A stretch of 64,000 bases of DNA from the NCBI GenBank assembly GCA_963575745.1, contig CAUYUJ010020148.1, positions 1-64,000 of the forward strand, written 5' to 3'. Position 1 is the stretch's first letter, and the number at the start of each line of letters is the position of its first letter. Positions 42,539-51,876 of this stretch are shown one piece after another. A program made the position numbers and the translations under genes. Source of the stretch: Prorocentrum cordatum (taxonomy: Eukaryota > Sar > Dinophyceae > Prorocentrales > Prorocentraceae). A model generated the notes under the pieces. It searched no databases, was not told the DNA's origin, and was given only the letters and a program-made list of their open reading frames with translations.

Positions 42539-43852
42539 CTACCCGCGCGCCCACACGGCCGCCAGCTGCGCCTCCAGGTCCACGAGGAGGGCTGACGTCG
42601 CGCCTCGGAGCTCGTCCGATGCCGACCGCCATTGGCCCGAGGCCTTCTCGGGCGCGGTCGGGCTCGGCTCCGAGTGGCGCCCCCGCAGGTCATCCGCCGA
42701 GAGGTCCGCGCAGGCGTCCTGCTCAGCCACGGCCTCTGCAGCAACCACACTGCTGTTCGTGCCCTCGGACGCCTGCGGCAGCACCTCGCCACCAGCAGCC
42801 TCGGACAGCCCGATGGGCTCCGAGGTGCCTGCAGTGCCGCCGCTCAGGGCGGCCTCCTGGGCGAACCCGCCGCGGGCCCGCGCGCCGCTGCCGTGCACCA
42901 GCGCCGTGCCCCCAGCAGCGGCATACAGCGCGTCGAGCTCCGCGATGCCAGCAGCGTTCACCTCCGCGTCGTGCGGCTTCTCGAACTCGCCGCGACCCTG
43001 GGACTGCGACTGCGGTGGGCTGAATCCACCTGTCCCAGGGCCGGGCTCCGCCGCGGCGGCGTACCTGGAGACGGCCTCGCCGCCGAGCTCCGCCGCCAGA
43101 CCAGCCATCAGCTGGTTCAGGTCGTCCTGGACGCCGAAGGCCTCGTTCGCCGACACGAAGACCTCCTCCACGAAGGCGTCGTGGAGTTCGGCTAGGTCGC
43201 GGGCGCGGGCGGCCGCAGCGCCCTGGGGGCCACCGAGCTGCGGCCCGCCGCTCCCGCCGTCGGCGGCCTCCAGCTCCGCGTCGATGCCGTCGGTCTGCGC
43301 GTGCTGGCAACCCTCGCCGAGAAGCGCCTCCTGCATGGGGGCGGCGTAGGCGATGAGGTCCGCCAGCAGCTGGTTGGCGTCGTGCGGCGTGTGGGGCACG
43401 CCGCCGCCGGGCGCGCTAGCGCCGATGGGGCCGAGGGGGACGAAGGGAGGCGCATCCGCCCTCAGCGCGCCATCGGCCGCCGCGCGCCGCTCCAGCCGGG
43501 GTCCCCGCTGCGCAGAACGTAGTTCCGCCGCGCTGGCCGCCACGATGTCCATGCCCTGCGCCTCGGCATGGAGGGCGACGTTGCGGCGCAGGCGCTCGAG
43601 CCAGGATGGGGTCCACCCGCCCAGCGTGGCCTGCAGCGCGGGGAGCATCGCCTGCGGCCTATGGGCCACCTCGTCATCCCCGATGACCGCGCCCAAGGCC
43701 TGCTCCGCGGCCTCCAGACGGGCCCGAGTCCTCCCCAACTCGCCCGACAGCCGCCGCACGGCGTTGTCGGCGGACCACTTAGCCCACTGCCGTCCCGCAG
43801 CACGCTGGGCCGCCGAACGCATTGGCGCGCACTCCGCGCCATCCCGCGCCAT
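42539..43852 (-). CDS. nested array gene, copy C (hypothetical, 437 aa)
   Basis: Intact 437-codon frame differing from copy B at only about a dozen residues (for example MLPALQATLGG for MPPALQATLGG). ATG at 43852, 37 nt behind a perfect SL relic at 43890-43911, and TAG at 42539. It has the same WLERLRRNVALHAEAQGM block, acidic helical middle and Ala/Gly-rich end. It is the first unit of the array in the transcription direction and is preceded by a MITE-like element whose end supplies the 12-bp junction repeat. All three genes lie within one formin intron, on the same strand as the host gene. Confidence 0.8.
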   Translation of the reverse strand: MARDGAECAPMRSAAQRAAGRQWAKWSADNAVRRLSGELGRTRARLEAAEQALGAVIGDDEVAHRPQAMLPALQATLGGWTPSWLERLRRNVALHAEAQGMDIVAASAAELRSAQRGPRLERRAAADGALRADAPPFVPLGPIGASAPGGGVPHTPHDANQLLADLIAYAAPMQEALLGEGCQHAQTDGIDAELEAADGGSGGPQLGGPQGAAAARARDLAELHDAFVEEVFVSANEAFGVQDDLNQLMAGLAAELGGEAVSRYAAAAEPGPGTGGFSPPQSQSQGRGEFEKPHDAEVNAAGIAELDALYAAAGGTALVHGSGARARGGFAQEAALSGGTAGTSEPIGLSEAAGGEVLPQASEGTNSSVVAAEAVAEQDACADLSADDLRGRHSEPSPTAPEKASGQWRSASDELRGATSALLVDLEAQLAAVWARG

Positions 43853-43889
43853 CCTGGGTCCCGCGCGCCCGAAATCGGGCGGACCTGGC

Positions 43890-43911
43890 CTTGAGCCAAA
43901 ATGGCTACGGA
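43890..43911 (-). other. DinoSL relic (perfect)
   Basis: Full match in reverse complement, belonging to array copy C; it abuts the MITE-like element at 43911. Confidence 0.95.
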
Positions 43912-44079
43912 CGGTGAGGGCATTGGATACGGGACCGCTGGATAAGGAATCCAGGGTCTGGAAGCCGCTGGAACTCCAATCGTGGATCGGCCATGGATAT
44001 CGCCGCCGCCCTCATCAGATAAGGAATCCTCCAGGGTCAAGCTCCCTCTGCACATTCCTTAACGAACGCCCCCACCGTA
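43911..44079. mobile_element. MITE-like element copy 3, host of the retroposed array
   Basis: 169 bp with ends ACGGTGAGGGCATTGG and, in reverse complement, TACGGTGGGGGCGTTCG, the pattern of a short inverted-repeat element with TA target. The interior matches 7435-7606 and 33112-33279. The missing terminal TA end is found at 39476, beyond the gene array, as if the array had split the element at its end. Confidence 0.7.
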
Positions 44080-44214
44080 TTGAAATAAGAAGACGCGATC
44101 TGAAAGCTGGGAAGATATCATGGCCCCCGCGCTGAGATCCAGCCCCACCAAGTCATCATCCCCCTCTTGGCCGCCCCCGAGAGAAGAGAAGGAAAACCAG
44201 CGGGCCGGCGCCGC

Positions 44215-44287
44215 CTATGGAGATGCTCATGCACCGCTGGGGGGTCACCAGCGACACCCTCAGCGCCTCGTCTGCGGCCGGCTCGGC
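44215..44287 (-). CDS. formin FH2 exon (linker to knob)
   Basis: 73 nt, 24 codons plus one base. Reads AEPAADEALR then VSLVTPQRCMSISI, corresponding to the FH2 segment V.LLD..RA.NI.I that opens the knob. The last base G joins GC of the exon at 37004 to make Gly, so the reading continues as ...SISIG-LHSLRDF. The acceptor is GGGAG behind CCCTCCGCTGCCGCC and the donor is ATAG|GC. The LLD..RA core is altered (LVTPQRC) compared with animal and fungal formins. Confidence 0.85.
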
Positions 44288-44369
44288 CTCCCGGGCGGCA
44301 GCGGAGGGTAGGGGGGAAGGAACACAGACCTCCGACGCCATGGCATTTTCACTCGGCGGCGAGAGAGGG

Positions 44370-44690
44370 GGGAACCGAGAAGGAGAAGGCCTTCTCAGAA
44401 GGCGGCGGGACTTCTCAGAAGCCCTCGCGCCTTCTGAGAAGTTTCCTGTGTCTTCGGGGGAGGCTCAGAAAGCATCTCCGAGGGCCAGGGGGCTTCCAGG
44501 CCTTCTGAGAGGGCCCGCCCATTTCCTCACTTTCCCGATGGGGTCGCCGCCGACTCATGGCGTCGACCCCGAAAGGTCTCGACCCACTCCCCGGGACCGA
44601 TGTTTCCATCCCGAACCGTTTTCCTTGACGGTCCCGAGGCCAATAACTGGGGCCTCGGAGGCCGACCATTGCGAAGCAGCTCTCGCCTTG
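44370..44690. mobile_element. CTTCTGAGAAGGCC foldback element and dispersed family copy
   Basis: 44370-44560 carries AGAAGGCCTTCTCAGAAGGC and the inverted end GGGCCCGCCCATTTCCTCAC. 44560-44690 is a dispersed-family copy (GAAAGGTCTCGACCCACTCC, TTGACGGTCCCGAGGCC). Confidence 0.7.
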
Positions 44691-45440
44691 CTTCTTGCAT
44701 GGCTCGAGGGGGTCTGGGAGTGAGATCGGTTTTGGGGCACGCAGGAAGAATCTCGGGTCGGGCGAAAGGGGGGGGGATAGCAATGGGGGGGTTTGATAAC
44801 CAGCTCACGCAGCTGATTTTCCCTGCGCCGGGAGGCGCCCATGTATCGAGGAATGGTCCAGGCGGCGAGGCCGAAACCAGTTGCATGCAGCAAGATTCGT
44901 AACCCCCCCTTTCCCTATCCCCCCTTTTCGTCCGGCCCGAGAATCAAGCAGGTGTCAGCCCAGAAGCCCAGAGGACCCTGCCGCGGGACACCGGATCACG
45001 ACGGAGGGTCTTGAGCATCTTCGGCCCATGGGGGCCCTTGCCCTGCCGAGTACCGTCGATTTAGCGGCCGCCAGATGGGGCTCTCGCCGTGCTCGCTGGG
45101 TACCCCTGCCCAGCGGCCGCCGGATAAACATCCTGCCGCGCTGGATGGGTACCCCTGAGAAGCCGGTCCCGAGAAGGGGTGCAGACCTCTGGGGAGCCAC
45201 GCTGCGAATGAAAGCACGCCGCCATATGATTGAGGCCTCTAGATTCCACACGGAGCTTCTGGGAGTCCGCCAGGGGGGGGGAGGAGCACAGCGGTCGGGC
45301 ATCGCGAGCCGAGCAAGTTCGTCACGATCGCGGGGTGCAGAGCCTGCGAATGCAGGATCTGACTGGAGGGCTGGCGCTTTCCGGGGGGGGGCACGCGCTG
45401 GCACGCATGTCCCGCCCAGCCCAGCCCCGGCGCCCGACGT
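44691..45440. other. intron, no gene called
   Basis: G-rich runs at 44767-44790 and 45270-45285. No repeat family or coding signal was recognised. Confidence 0.5.
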
Positions 45441-45449
45441 CGTGCTCTT

Positions 45450-45890
45450 CCGATGCCTTGACTTTTTCAATGCGGAGTCCCTGGAAGTCCCGACCCGCTC
45501 CCAGGGACTGGCATGTCACCCTGAGTCGTTGATTGACGGTCCCGGGGCCCGGCGAGGGCCCTAGAGGCCGAAACTAAGGAAAAACCTCCGTATTGTTTTT
45601 TTCAGTGCGTTGGATCTCTGGGGACGTCGAACACCGACGTGGCGCTCTGTTCACAGCGGAGCCCCCCACCCCATCGCCGCGGGTTGCTTCCCGGCTGAGG
45701 GCACCTTGGGCCAAGCGGCCCAGCGCCGATCCAAGAACTCCGAGTGGAGCGTAAAAACTGTATGTTTATGCAATTCGGGTCTTTCTTTGAAGACAGCCCC
45801 GGGGCCCGGTGAGGGCCCCCCGAAGGGGCGAGAACATTGGCCCAACCAAAACCTCTGTCGTGATTTTCCTCCTCGGCGCGAATAGGTAAG
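45450..45890. mobile_element. dispersed family copies in both orientations
   Basis: 45450-45590 in plus orientation (GGAAGTCCCGACCCGCTCCC, TTGACGGTCCCGGGGCCCGG). 45690-45800 carries the family's 5' part in minus orientation (GATCCAAGAACTCC), followed by plus-oriented GGGGCCCGGTGAGGGCCCCC. Confidence 0.65.
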
Positions 45891-45941
45891 GGCTGAGCCT
45901 GGCTCCTCCTTGTCCTCCTCCTCCTCCTCCTCCTCCGCCAG

Positions 45942-45944
<3 letters not shown>

Positions 45945-46005
<61 letters not shown>

Positions 46006-46010
46006 CGAGA
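45945..46010. repeat. (CGA)n microsatellite next to the formin exon
   Basis: About 20 pure CGA triplets, starting 27 bp inside the intron behind the exon ending at 46037. Confidence 0.95.
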
Positions 46011-46036
46011 TGCCGCGGCGAGCGCGCGCGCGCGGC

Positions 46037-46137
46037 CGTCTTCTGCGCGAACTTGGACGTGCCCGTCCGCCACTCGAACAGCGCCTCTATCATCCCGTCG
46101 GGGAGCTCGATCCGCGGTGCCCCCCCCCACGCCGCCG
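46037..46137 (-). CDS. formin FH2 exon (lasso end and linker)
   Basis: 101 nt, two bases plus 33 codons. Reads APR, IELPDGMIEALFEW and RTGTSKFAQK. FH2 domains have an L...ELF helix here before the linker that precedes V.LLD. The acceptor is CACGAG behind a long C run. The donor is taken as AAGACG|GC, which leaves phase 0 as required by the exon at 44287. Third positions are nearly all G or C. The first residues (AAWGG) are uncertain. Confidence 0.75.
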
Positions 46138-46545
46138 CTCGTGGCGCGGGGGGGGGGGCGTCGGGCCAGGAGGACAAGGAGGGGTGGAGGGGGCAGGGGG
46201 CGGGGAACGGGGGCAGGAGGATGCGTCTGTTGTCGGACGGCCTGCGCTAGGGTGGGCATCGATCGCCTACGACGGCGCTTCTGGGCTGCTTCAAAGTGGC
46301 TGCCGTTTGTGAAGCTGCCGCGCCTCAGTGCCAGGCGAGGGCCCTGACCTCCTCGCGTCGCGAACGCATCACGACGGACAATCGCTGGCCACTTGCGGCC
46401 TCGCGGGGGGCCTCAGCGTGCCCCGGAACCGTCGACAAACAGCTCGGCATGACATCCCAGCAGTCCTCTGGGCGTGAGTGGTTCATGGGCCTTTGTCTTC
46501 TCCCTGCCAAGCCCCCTCCTTCCCGTGCTCGGGGGAGGGATCCAT
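46138..46545. other. intron, G-rich, no gene called
   Basis: G-rich 46140-46215, then unique sequence. No features recognised. Confidence 0.5.
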
Positions 46546-46858
46546 CACTGCTCCCTATGAATATACACCCCCTCCCCCAGGAGACCGGCAGCCAACCAGG
46601 GACAATGCCGACCCCGTGCTCCCCCCCTAGCCATCCATTTCAAAAAGCAATACAACAGACACTTTGGGGCAAAGTCTTGAGTCATGTTCGCCAGGCCCGC
46701 GAACACTCCTTGTTTTTCCCAACCATCCTGTGGTGTTGGGTCCTCGTTTTGAAGAGACGGTGCCCGCGTCCTCTCCTCTCCTCCTCTCCTCCTCCTCCCC
46801 CTCCTCCTCCCTCCTCCTCCCTCTCCTCCCTCCTCTCTGCGTTTCACCCACCCATTAC
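46546..46858. repeat. GGC-element left fragment and TCC tract
   Basis: 46550-46680 matches the left part of the GGC-array element (ACACCCCCTCCCCCAGGAG) without the GGC array. TCC-rich 46770-46840. Confidence 0.7.
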
Positions 46859-46859
46859 A

Positions 46860-48765
46860 GCGCTTCGTGGCTCCATAGGGAGCTCCACCGAAGGCCCCAG
46901 TGGGGGTGTTCGCATGCGGTTCCCCCACCCAGGGCAGCGTTTCGTGGCCCCATAGGGAGCTCCACCGAAGGCCCCAGTGGGGGTGTTCGCATGCGGTTCC
47001 CCCACCCAGGGCAGCGTTTCGTAGCCCCATAGGGAGCTCCACCGAAGGCCCCAGTGGGGGTGTTCGCATGCGGTTCCCCCACCCAGGGCAGCGTTTCGTG
47101 GCCCCATAGGGAGCTCCACCGAAGGCCCCAGTGGGGGTGTTCGCATGCGGTTCCCCCACCCAGGGCAGCGTTTCGTGGCCCCATAGGGAGCTCCACCGAA
47201 GGCCCCAGTGGGGGTGTTCGCATGCGGTTCCCCCACCCAGGGCAGCGTTTCGTAGCCCCATAGGGAGCTCCACCGAAGGCCCCAGTGGGGGTGTTCGCAT
47301 GCGGTTCCCCCACCCAGGGCAGCGTTTCGTGGCCCCATAGGGAGCTCCACCGAAGGCCCCAGTGGGGGTGTTCGCATGCGGTTCCCCCACCCAGGGCAGC
47401 GTTTCGTGGCCCCATAGGGAGCTCCACCGAAGGCCCCAGTGGGGGTGTTCGCATGCGGTTCCCCCACCCAGGGCAGCGTTTCGTGCCCCATAGGGAGCTC
47501 CACCGAAGGCCCCAGTGGGGGTGTTCGCATGCGGTTCCCCCACCCAGGGCAGCGTTTCGTGGCCCCATAGGGAGCTCCACCGAAGGCCCCAGTGGGGGTG
47601 TTCGCATGCGGTTCCCCCACCCAGGGCAGCGTTTCGTGGCCCCATAGGGAGCTCCACCGAAGGCCCCAGTGGGGGTGTTCGCATGCGGTTCCCCCACCCA
47701 GGGCAGCGTTTCGTAGCCCCATAGGGAGCTCCACCGAAGGCCCCAGTGGGGGTGTTCGCATGCGGTTCCCCCACCCAGGGCAGCGTTTCGTGGCCCCATA
47801 GGGAGCTCCACCGAAGGCCCCAGTGGGGGTGTTCGCATGCGGTTCCCCCACCCAGGGCAGCGTTTCGTAGCCCCATAGGGAGCTCCACCGAAGGCCCCAG
47901 TGGGGGTGTTCGCATGCGGTTCCCCCACCCAGGGCAGCGTTTCGTGGCCCCATAGGGAGCTCCACCGAAGGCCCCAGTGGGGGTGTTCGCATGCGGTTCC
48001 CCCACCCAGGGCAGCGTTTCGTGGCCCCATAGGGAGCTCCACCGAAGGCCCCAGTGGGGGTGTTCGCATGGGGGTGTTCGCATGTTCCCCCACCCAGGGC
48101 AGCGTTTCGTGGCCCCATAGGGAGCTCCACCGAAGGCCCCAGTGGGGGTGTTCGCATGCGGTTCCCCCACCCAGGGCAGCGTTTCGTGGCCCCATAGGGA
48201 GCTCCACCGAAGGCCCCAGTGGGGGTGTTCGCATGCGGTTCCCCCACCCAGGGCAGCGTTTCGTGGCCCCATAGGGAGCTCCACCGAAGGCCCCAGTGGG
48301 GGTGTTCGCATGCGGTTCCCCCACCCAGGGCAGCGTTTCGTAGCCCCATAGGGAGCTCCACCGAAGGCCCCAGTGGGGGTGTTCGCATGCGGTTCCCCCA
48401 CCCAGGGCAGCGTTTCGTGGCCCCATAGGGAGCTCCACCGAAGGCCCCAGTGGGGGTGTTCGCATGCGGTTCCCCCACCCAGGGCAGCGCTTCGTGGCCC
48501 CATGGGGAGCTCCACCGAAAGCCCCCGTGGCGCAGTTCGCATGCGCTTCCCCCACCCAGGGCAGCGTTTCGTGGCACCATAGGGAGCTCCACCGAAGGCC
48601 CCAGTGGCGCAGTTCGCATGCGGTTCCCCCACCCAGGGCAGCGTTTCGTAGCCCCATAGGGAGCTCCACCGAAGGCCCGCCCCGGTGGCGCAGTCCGCAT
48701 GCGGTTCCCCCACCCAGGGCAGCGCTTCGTGGCCCCATATGGAGCCCCACCGAAAGCGGCACCCA
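46860..48765 (-). repeat. 77-bp minisatellite, about 25 units
   Basis: Highly uniform 77-bp units (GTTTCGTGGCCCCATAGGG, GGGGGTGTTCGCATGCGG). Two subtypes (GTGGCCCC and GTAGCCCC) are interspersed; one unit has a 1-bp loss near 47485 and one a 12-bp insertion near 48065. The rightmost units are older variants with GTGGCGCAGTTCGCATGCG, matching the 91-bp array at 37.6-38.5 kb. All three minus-strand frames stay open through it because the unit lacks stops and 77 is not a multiple of three. I see no codon or splice support for coding. Confidence 0.95.
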
Positions 48766-49364
48766 CAACGCGTTACCAACAATTGCTTATGGTTGGGTCT
48801 TTCGCCAGGATAATTTGACAGGGGCGGTGGGGGTGTCACTATATTGCCTGCTGCCCGCAGGGCTACCACCCCTCACAAACAACAATGCAACATGCACCTC
48901 GCGACTACATCTGGATCCTGCGCGGCCACCCCGCGATCACTGTCATCGGTTTTTGGGTCGGGACGGCAAGGGTGGTGGCGTATGGCCTGCTGTGCGCAGG
49001 CCCACCAGACACAGCGATGGGCATGCGTTTTCGACACGGATGGTGGGGGGCGACATGTTTCCCGAGGCGTGCTGTCGCGTGCGCAGTCGCACCTGCCGGA
49101 CTCCGCGCGTGCCCCGAACGTGGCGCACCTGGGGCGCCTGGAGTATGCGGCACAGTTGGCGCACCAGGCGTGCCTAGCACGCTCGGGCCCCAGGGGTGCC
49201 ACGTGGCGCACCTCGCTCCAGCGTCGCGCGCATGGGGTCGGCTTTGGTTCCCAGTACCTGCCCATTCAAAGACGACCGCTGAACATGCTGAAGCTCGGGT
49301 CTTACTTCTGTGTTTGGGTGGAGGGTGGGAGTGAACTAGATGGAGTGCTATATTGGAGGGTTTC
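48766..49364. other. array flank and unique stretch
   Basis: 48770-48830 is the inverted counterpart of 37520-37600 (ATGGTTGGGTCTTTCG). The remainder shows no gene or family. Confidence 0.55.
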
Positions 49365-50455
49365 TTGATCACGGTTCCCGCTTAATGAACACCCCCTCCC
49401 CCAGGCGACTGGTAGCCAACCCTGAACCATGCGGCCCCCCCCACCATCCCTTGTACAAAACCATACCAACCACACTCTGCCTCCAAATTCGGCGCATGCG
49501 CAGCCGAACCGATGCGGCCTCCCTGTCAAAACCACAATGCAGCGTACACTTGGCGGCGGCGGTGGCTGCGGCGGCTGCGGCGGCGGCTGCGGCGGCTGCG
49601 GCGGCGGCGGCGACGGCGGCGGCGGCTGCGGCGGCGGCGGCGGCGGCGGATTGACCCCCGGTAGCTGCCCGTCCAAAAGCGACTGCTGAATATGCTGAGG
49701 CTCGGGCCAGACCCGGGTGCTACGTATGTGCTGGGAGGGCGGGTGGGAGTGAGCGAGACGGCTTACGGGCGGGGAGGGGGTCTTGATCACTGTTCCCTCT
49801 GAAAAACACCCCCTCCCTCAGGCGACTGGGGGCCAACCAGGGTCCATGCCGACCCCCCCCCACCATCCCTTGTAAAACAACCATACAAAACACACTCTGC
49901 CTCCAAATTCGGAACATGCGCAGCCAACCCGATGCGACCCCCCCCACACCATCCCTGTCAAAAAACCATACAGAGTACACTTGGCGGCGGCGGCGGCGGA
50001 TGCGGCGGCTGCGGCGGCGGTGGCGGCGGCTGCGGCTGCGGCGGCGGCGGCGGTTTGGCAGCGGGGGGCGGCGGCGGCGGCGGCGGCTGCGGCGGCTGCG
50101 GCGGCGGGCTGCGGCGGCGGCGGCGGAGGAGGCGGCGGCGGCGGCGGCGTGCGGCGGCGGCGGCGGCGGTAGCGGTGGCGGCAGTGGCTGGGCGGCGGCG
50201 GCGGTTTGGCAGCGGGGGGGCGGGCGGCGGCGGCGGTGGCGGCGGCGGCGCCGGCGGCGGCGGCGGCGGCGACGGCGGCGGCGGCGGCGGCGCCATATTG
50301 GCCCCCAGTAGCTGTCCATCCCAAGACGACTGCTGAATATGCTCAGGCTCGGGCCAGACTCGGGTGCTACGTATGTGTTGGGAAGGCGGGTGGGAGTGAG
50401 CGAGACGGCTTGCGGGCGGGGAGGGGGTAATTTGACCCTCCCCCTGCCCCCTCCA
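49365..50455 (+). mobile_element. two GGC-array composite elements in tandem
   Basis: Copies at ~49365-49790 and ~49785-50450, each with AACACCCCCTCCC, CATGCGCAGCC, ACACTTGGCGG, a GGC/GCT array (49550-49650 and 49982-50293) and the right part TGCTGAATATGCTSAGGCTC and GTGGGAGTGAGCGAGACGG. Confidence 0.85.
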
Positions 50456-50479
50456 CAAGGCCTTTCGGCGGGGGCGGAG

Positions 50480-51245
50480 AGGTTAGAGCGTCCCAGATTG
50501 CACACGATGGCTCCAAGAGGGTCTCAAAGAACCCACGATGGCCTCCAAGATGGCTCACGATACCTCAAGATGGCTCAAGATAACCTCCGACAAACATCCA
50601 AGAGGCCTGAAGACGGCCCCTAAGACGGTTTCAAGTGCCCTCCGAGTCCTCCACGGACCCCCCTTCAGGAGGCCAAACTGGCTCGAACGCCGAAGGAACA
50701 TCATTGTTTGTTGCCTTCTCGCCGTTTCGCTTCCGACGGGCTCTTGAGGCCTTACTCTGATCCCCAAGACGGTCCAAGAGAGCCCCAAGAGTGGCCCAAG
50801 AGGACCCCAATAGTGCCCGAGAACGCCCAAAGAGCCTCCCCGAGACGGCCCCATGCCGCCATGTTTAAGCCTCCGAGAGAGGGGGGGTGGCTAAATTTAT
50901 AACCCCCCCTCTTTCCCAACATTGCCTCCAGAGGCCTCCCAGAGCCCCCCAAAAAGCCCCAATAGGGCTCCCAGACCTCCAAAAGAGCCCTCAGACGGCC
51001 CCAAAAGTGCGCCAAGTGGCTCCGAGAGGACCCCAAGAGAGACCCAAGATGGCTCCAAGAGACCTCCGAGAAAGCACTTCCAAGGCGGCTCTTGCACTGC
51101 ATGCTTCTACATTTCCCTGATCAAGGTAACTCGCCTGGGGATATGTTTCTGGATGGGTTGGTGGGGATATTTTTTTTGGGGGGGGGCGGCGACCACCAGA
51201 CCAAGGGTCAGGCGGCAAAGGCAACGTCCGGGCCACGAACGAAGC
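50480..51245 (+). mobile_element. CCAAGAGGCCCC-type composite element, copy 2
   Basis: Short CCAAGANGGCYCC units, core at 50695-50745 (TTCTCGCCGTTTCGCTTCCG), second core at 50855-50930, end TTTCTGGATGGGTTGGTGGG at 51148, then a T/G run and the GGCGGC tail. It follows a GGC-array element directly, exactly as at 10203-11560. Confidence 0.8.
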
Positions 51246-51309
51246 TAATTTGCTAGAACAGCGCCGGCCGGCCTACTCAGACGGCAGCTGCAAGCTGGGT
51301 GGGCTGAAC

Positions 51310-51876
51310 TCACTGGCGCACTGCAAGCACAGGCACATGCACTGGACAAAATGACCAGAATTCGGGCGGCCGGGGCAACACCCGCACTGAGTCCGCGGGC
51401 GAGTCCTTGTGCAAGGTGAAGACGGGATGGCCCTTGGAATGAGTCGCCACTGCGGCGCCAGGCTCCAAGCGGACGACCTGCGTAAGCCAAGCCGGCAGAG
51501 CGGTCGTGAGCCGCGGTGCAACGCACAGGGGGGGCTGGAGGTGGGCCTGTAGGACTGCACCTGTTGCGGAAGGCTGAACCACTCTGCACACTAGCCAGCC
51601 CCAGTCAGACCGCATCACAGTGTCGGAGGGAAGCCGTGCGACTGTGAGCCACGGGATGTGGGGGAGCCCGCTGGCGTGGAGAGCATCGCCAGCGAAGAGG
51701 TAGATGGAGTGCACTGGAGTGGTGGTGTCGCAGGGCGCACCGGGCCCGATCAGGGGGTCTCCAAAACCACAGGTAGAGTTGTGCCTCACGGGGCACGTGG
51801 CGTTGGCACGGGCGATGTGAGGTTGTCCCAAAGTGGTGTGCCAGAGGGGGGCTGCGCAGTGAGGACAGGAGGGCCG
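51310..51876 (-). pseudogene. Cys-rich reading frame, broken at its 5' side
   Basis: Open for 188 codons to a TGA at 51310, with high G/C third positions and protein-like composition: CPHC near the start, then CPVRHNSTCGFGDP, TPVHSIYLFAGDALHAS, WLTVARLPSDTVMRSDWGW and WSFCPVHVPV. The paired cysteines suggest a metal-binding fold. In-frame TGA at 51877; further upstream another frame looks coding (WDVLAAGVAGPASDGPPVL), suggesting a frameshift near 51865. No SL relic. If the formin span is one gene, this lies nested in its intron. I do not recognise the family. Confidence 0.45.

Noticed and set aside
46545-48869. Minus-strand frames of 774, 640 and 637 codons as giant repeat proteins
   Set aside because: They are the three readings of one 77-bp satellite; no start context, SL relic or splice site supports coding.
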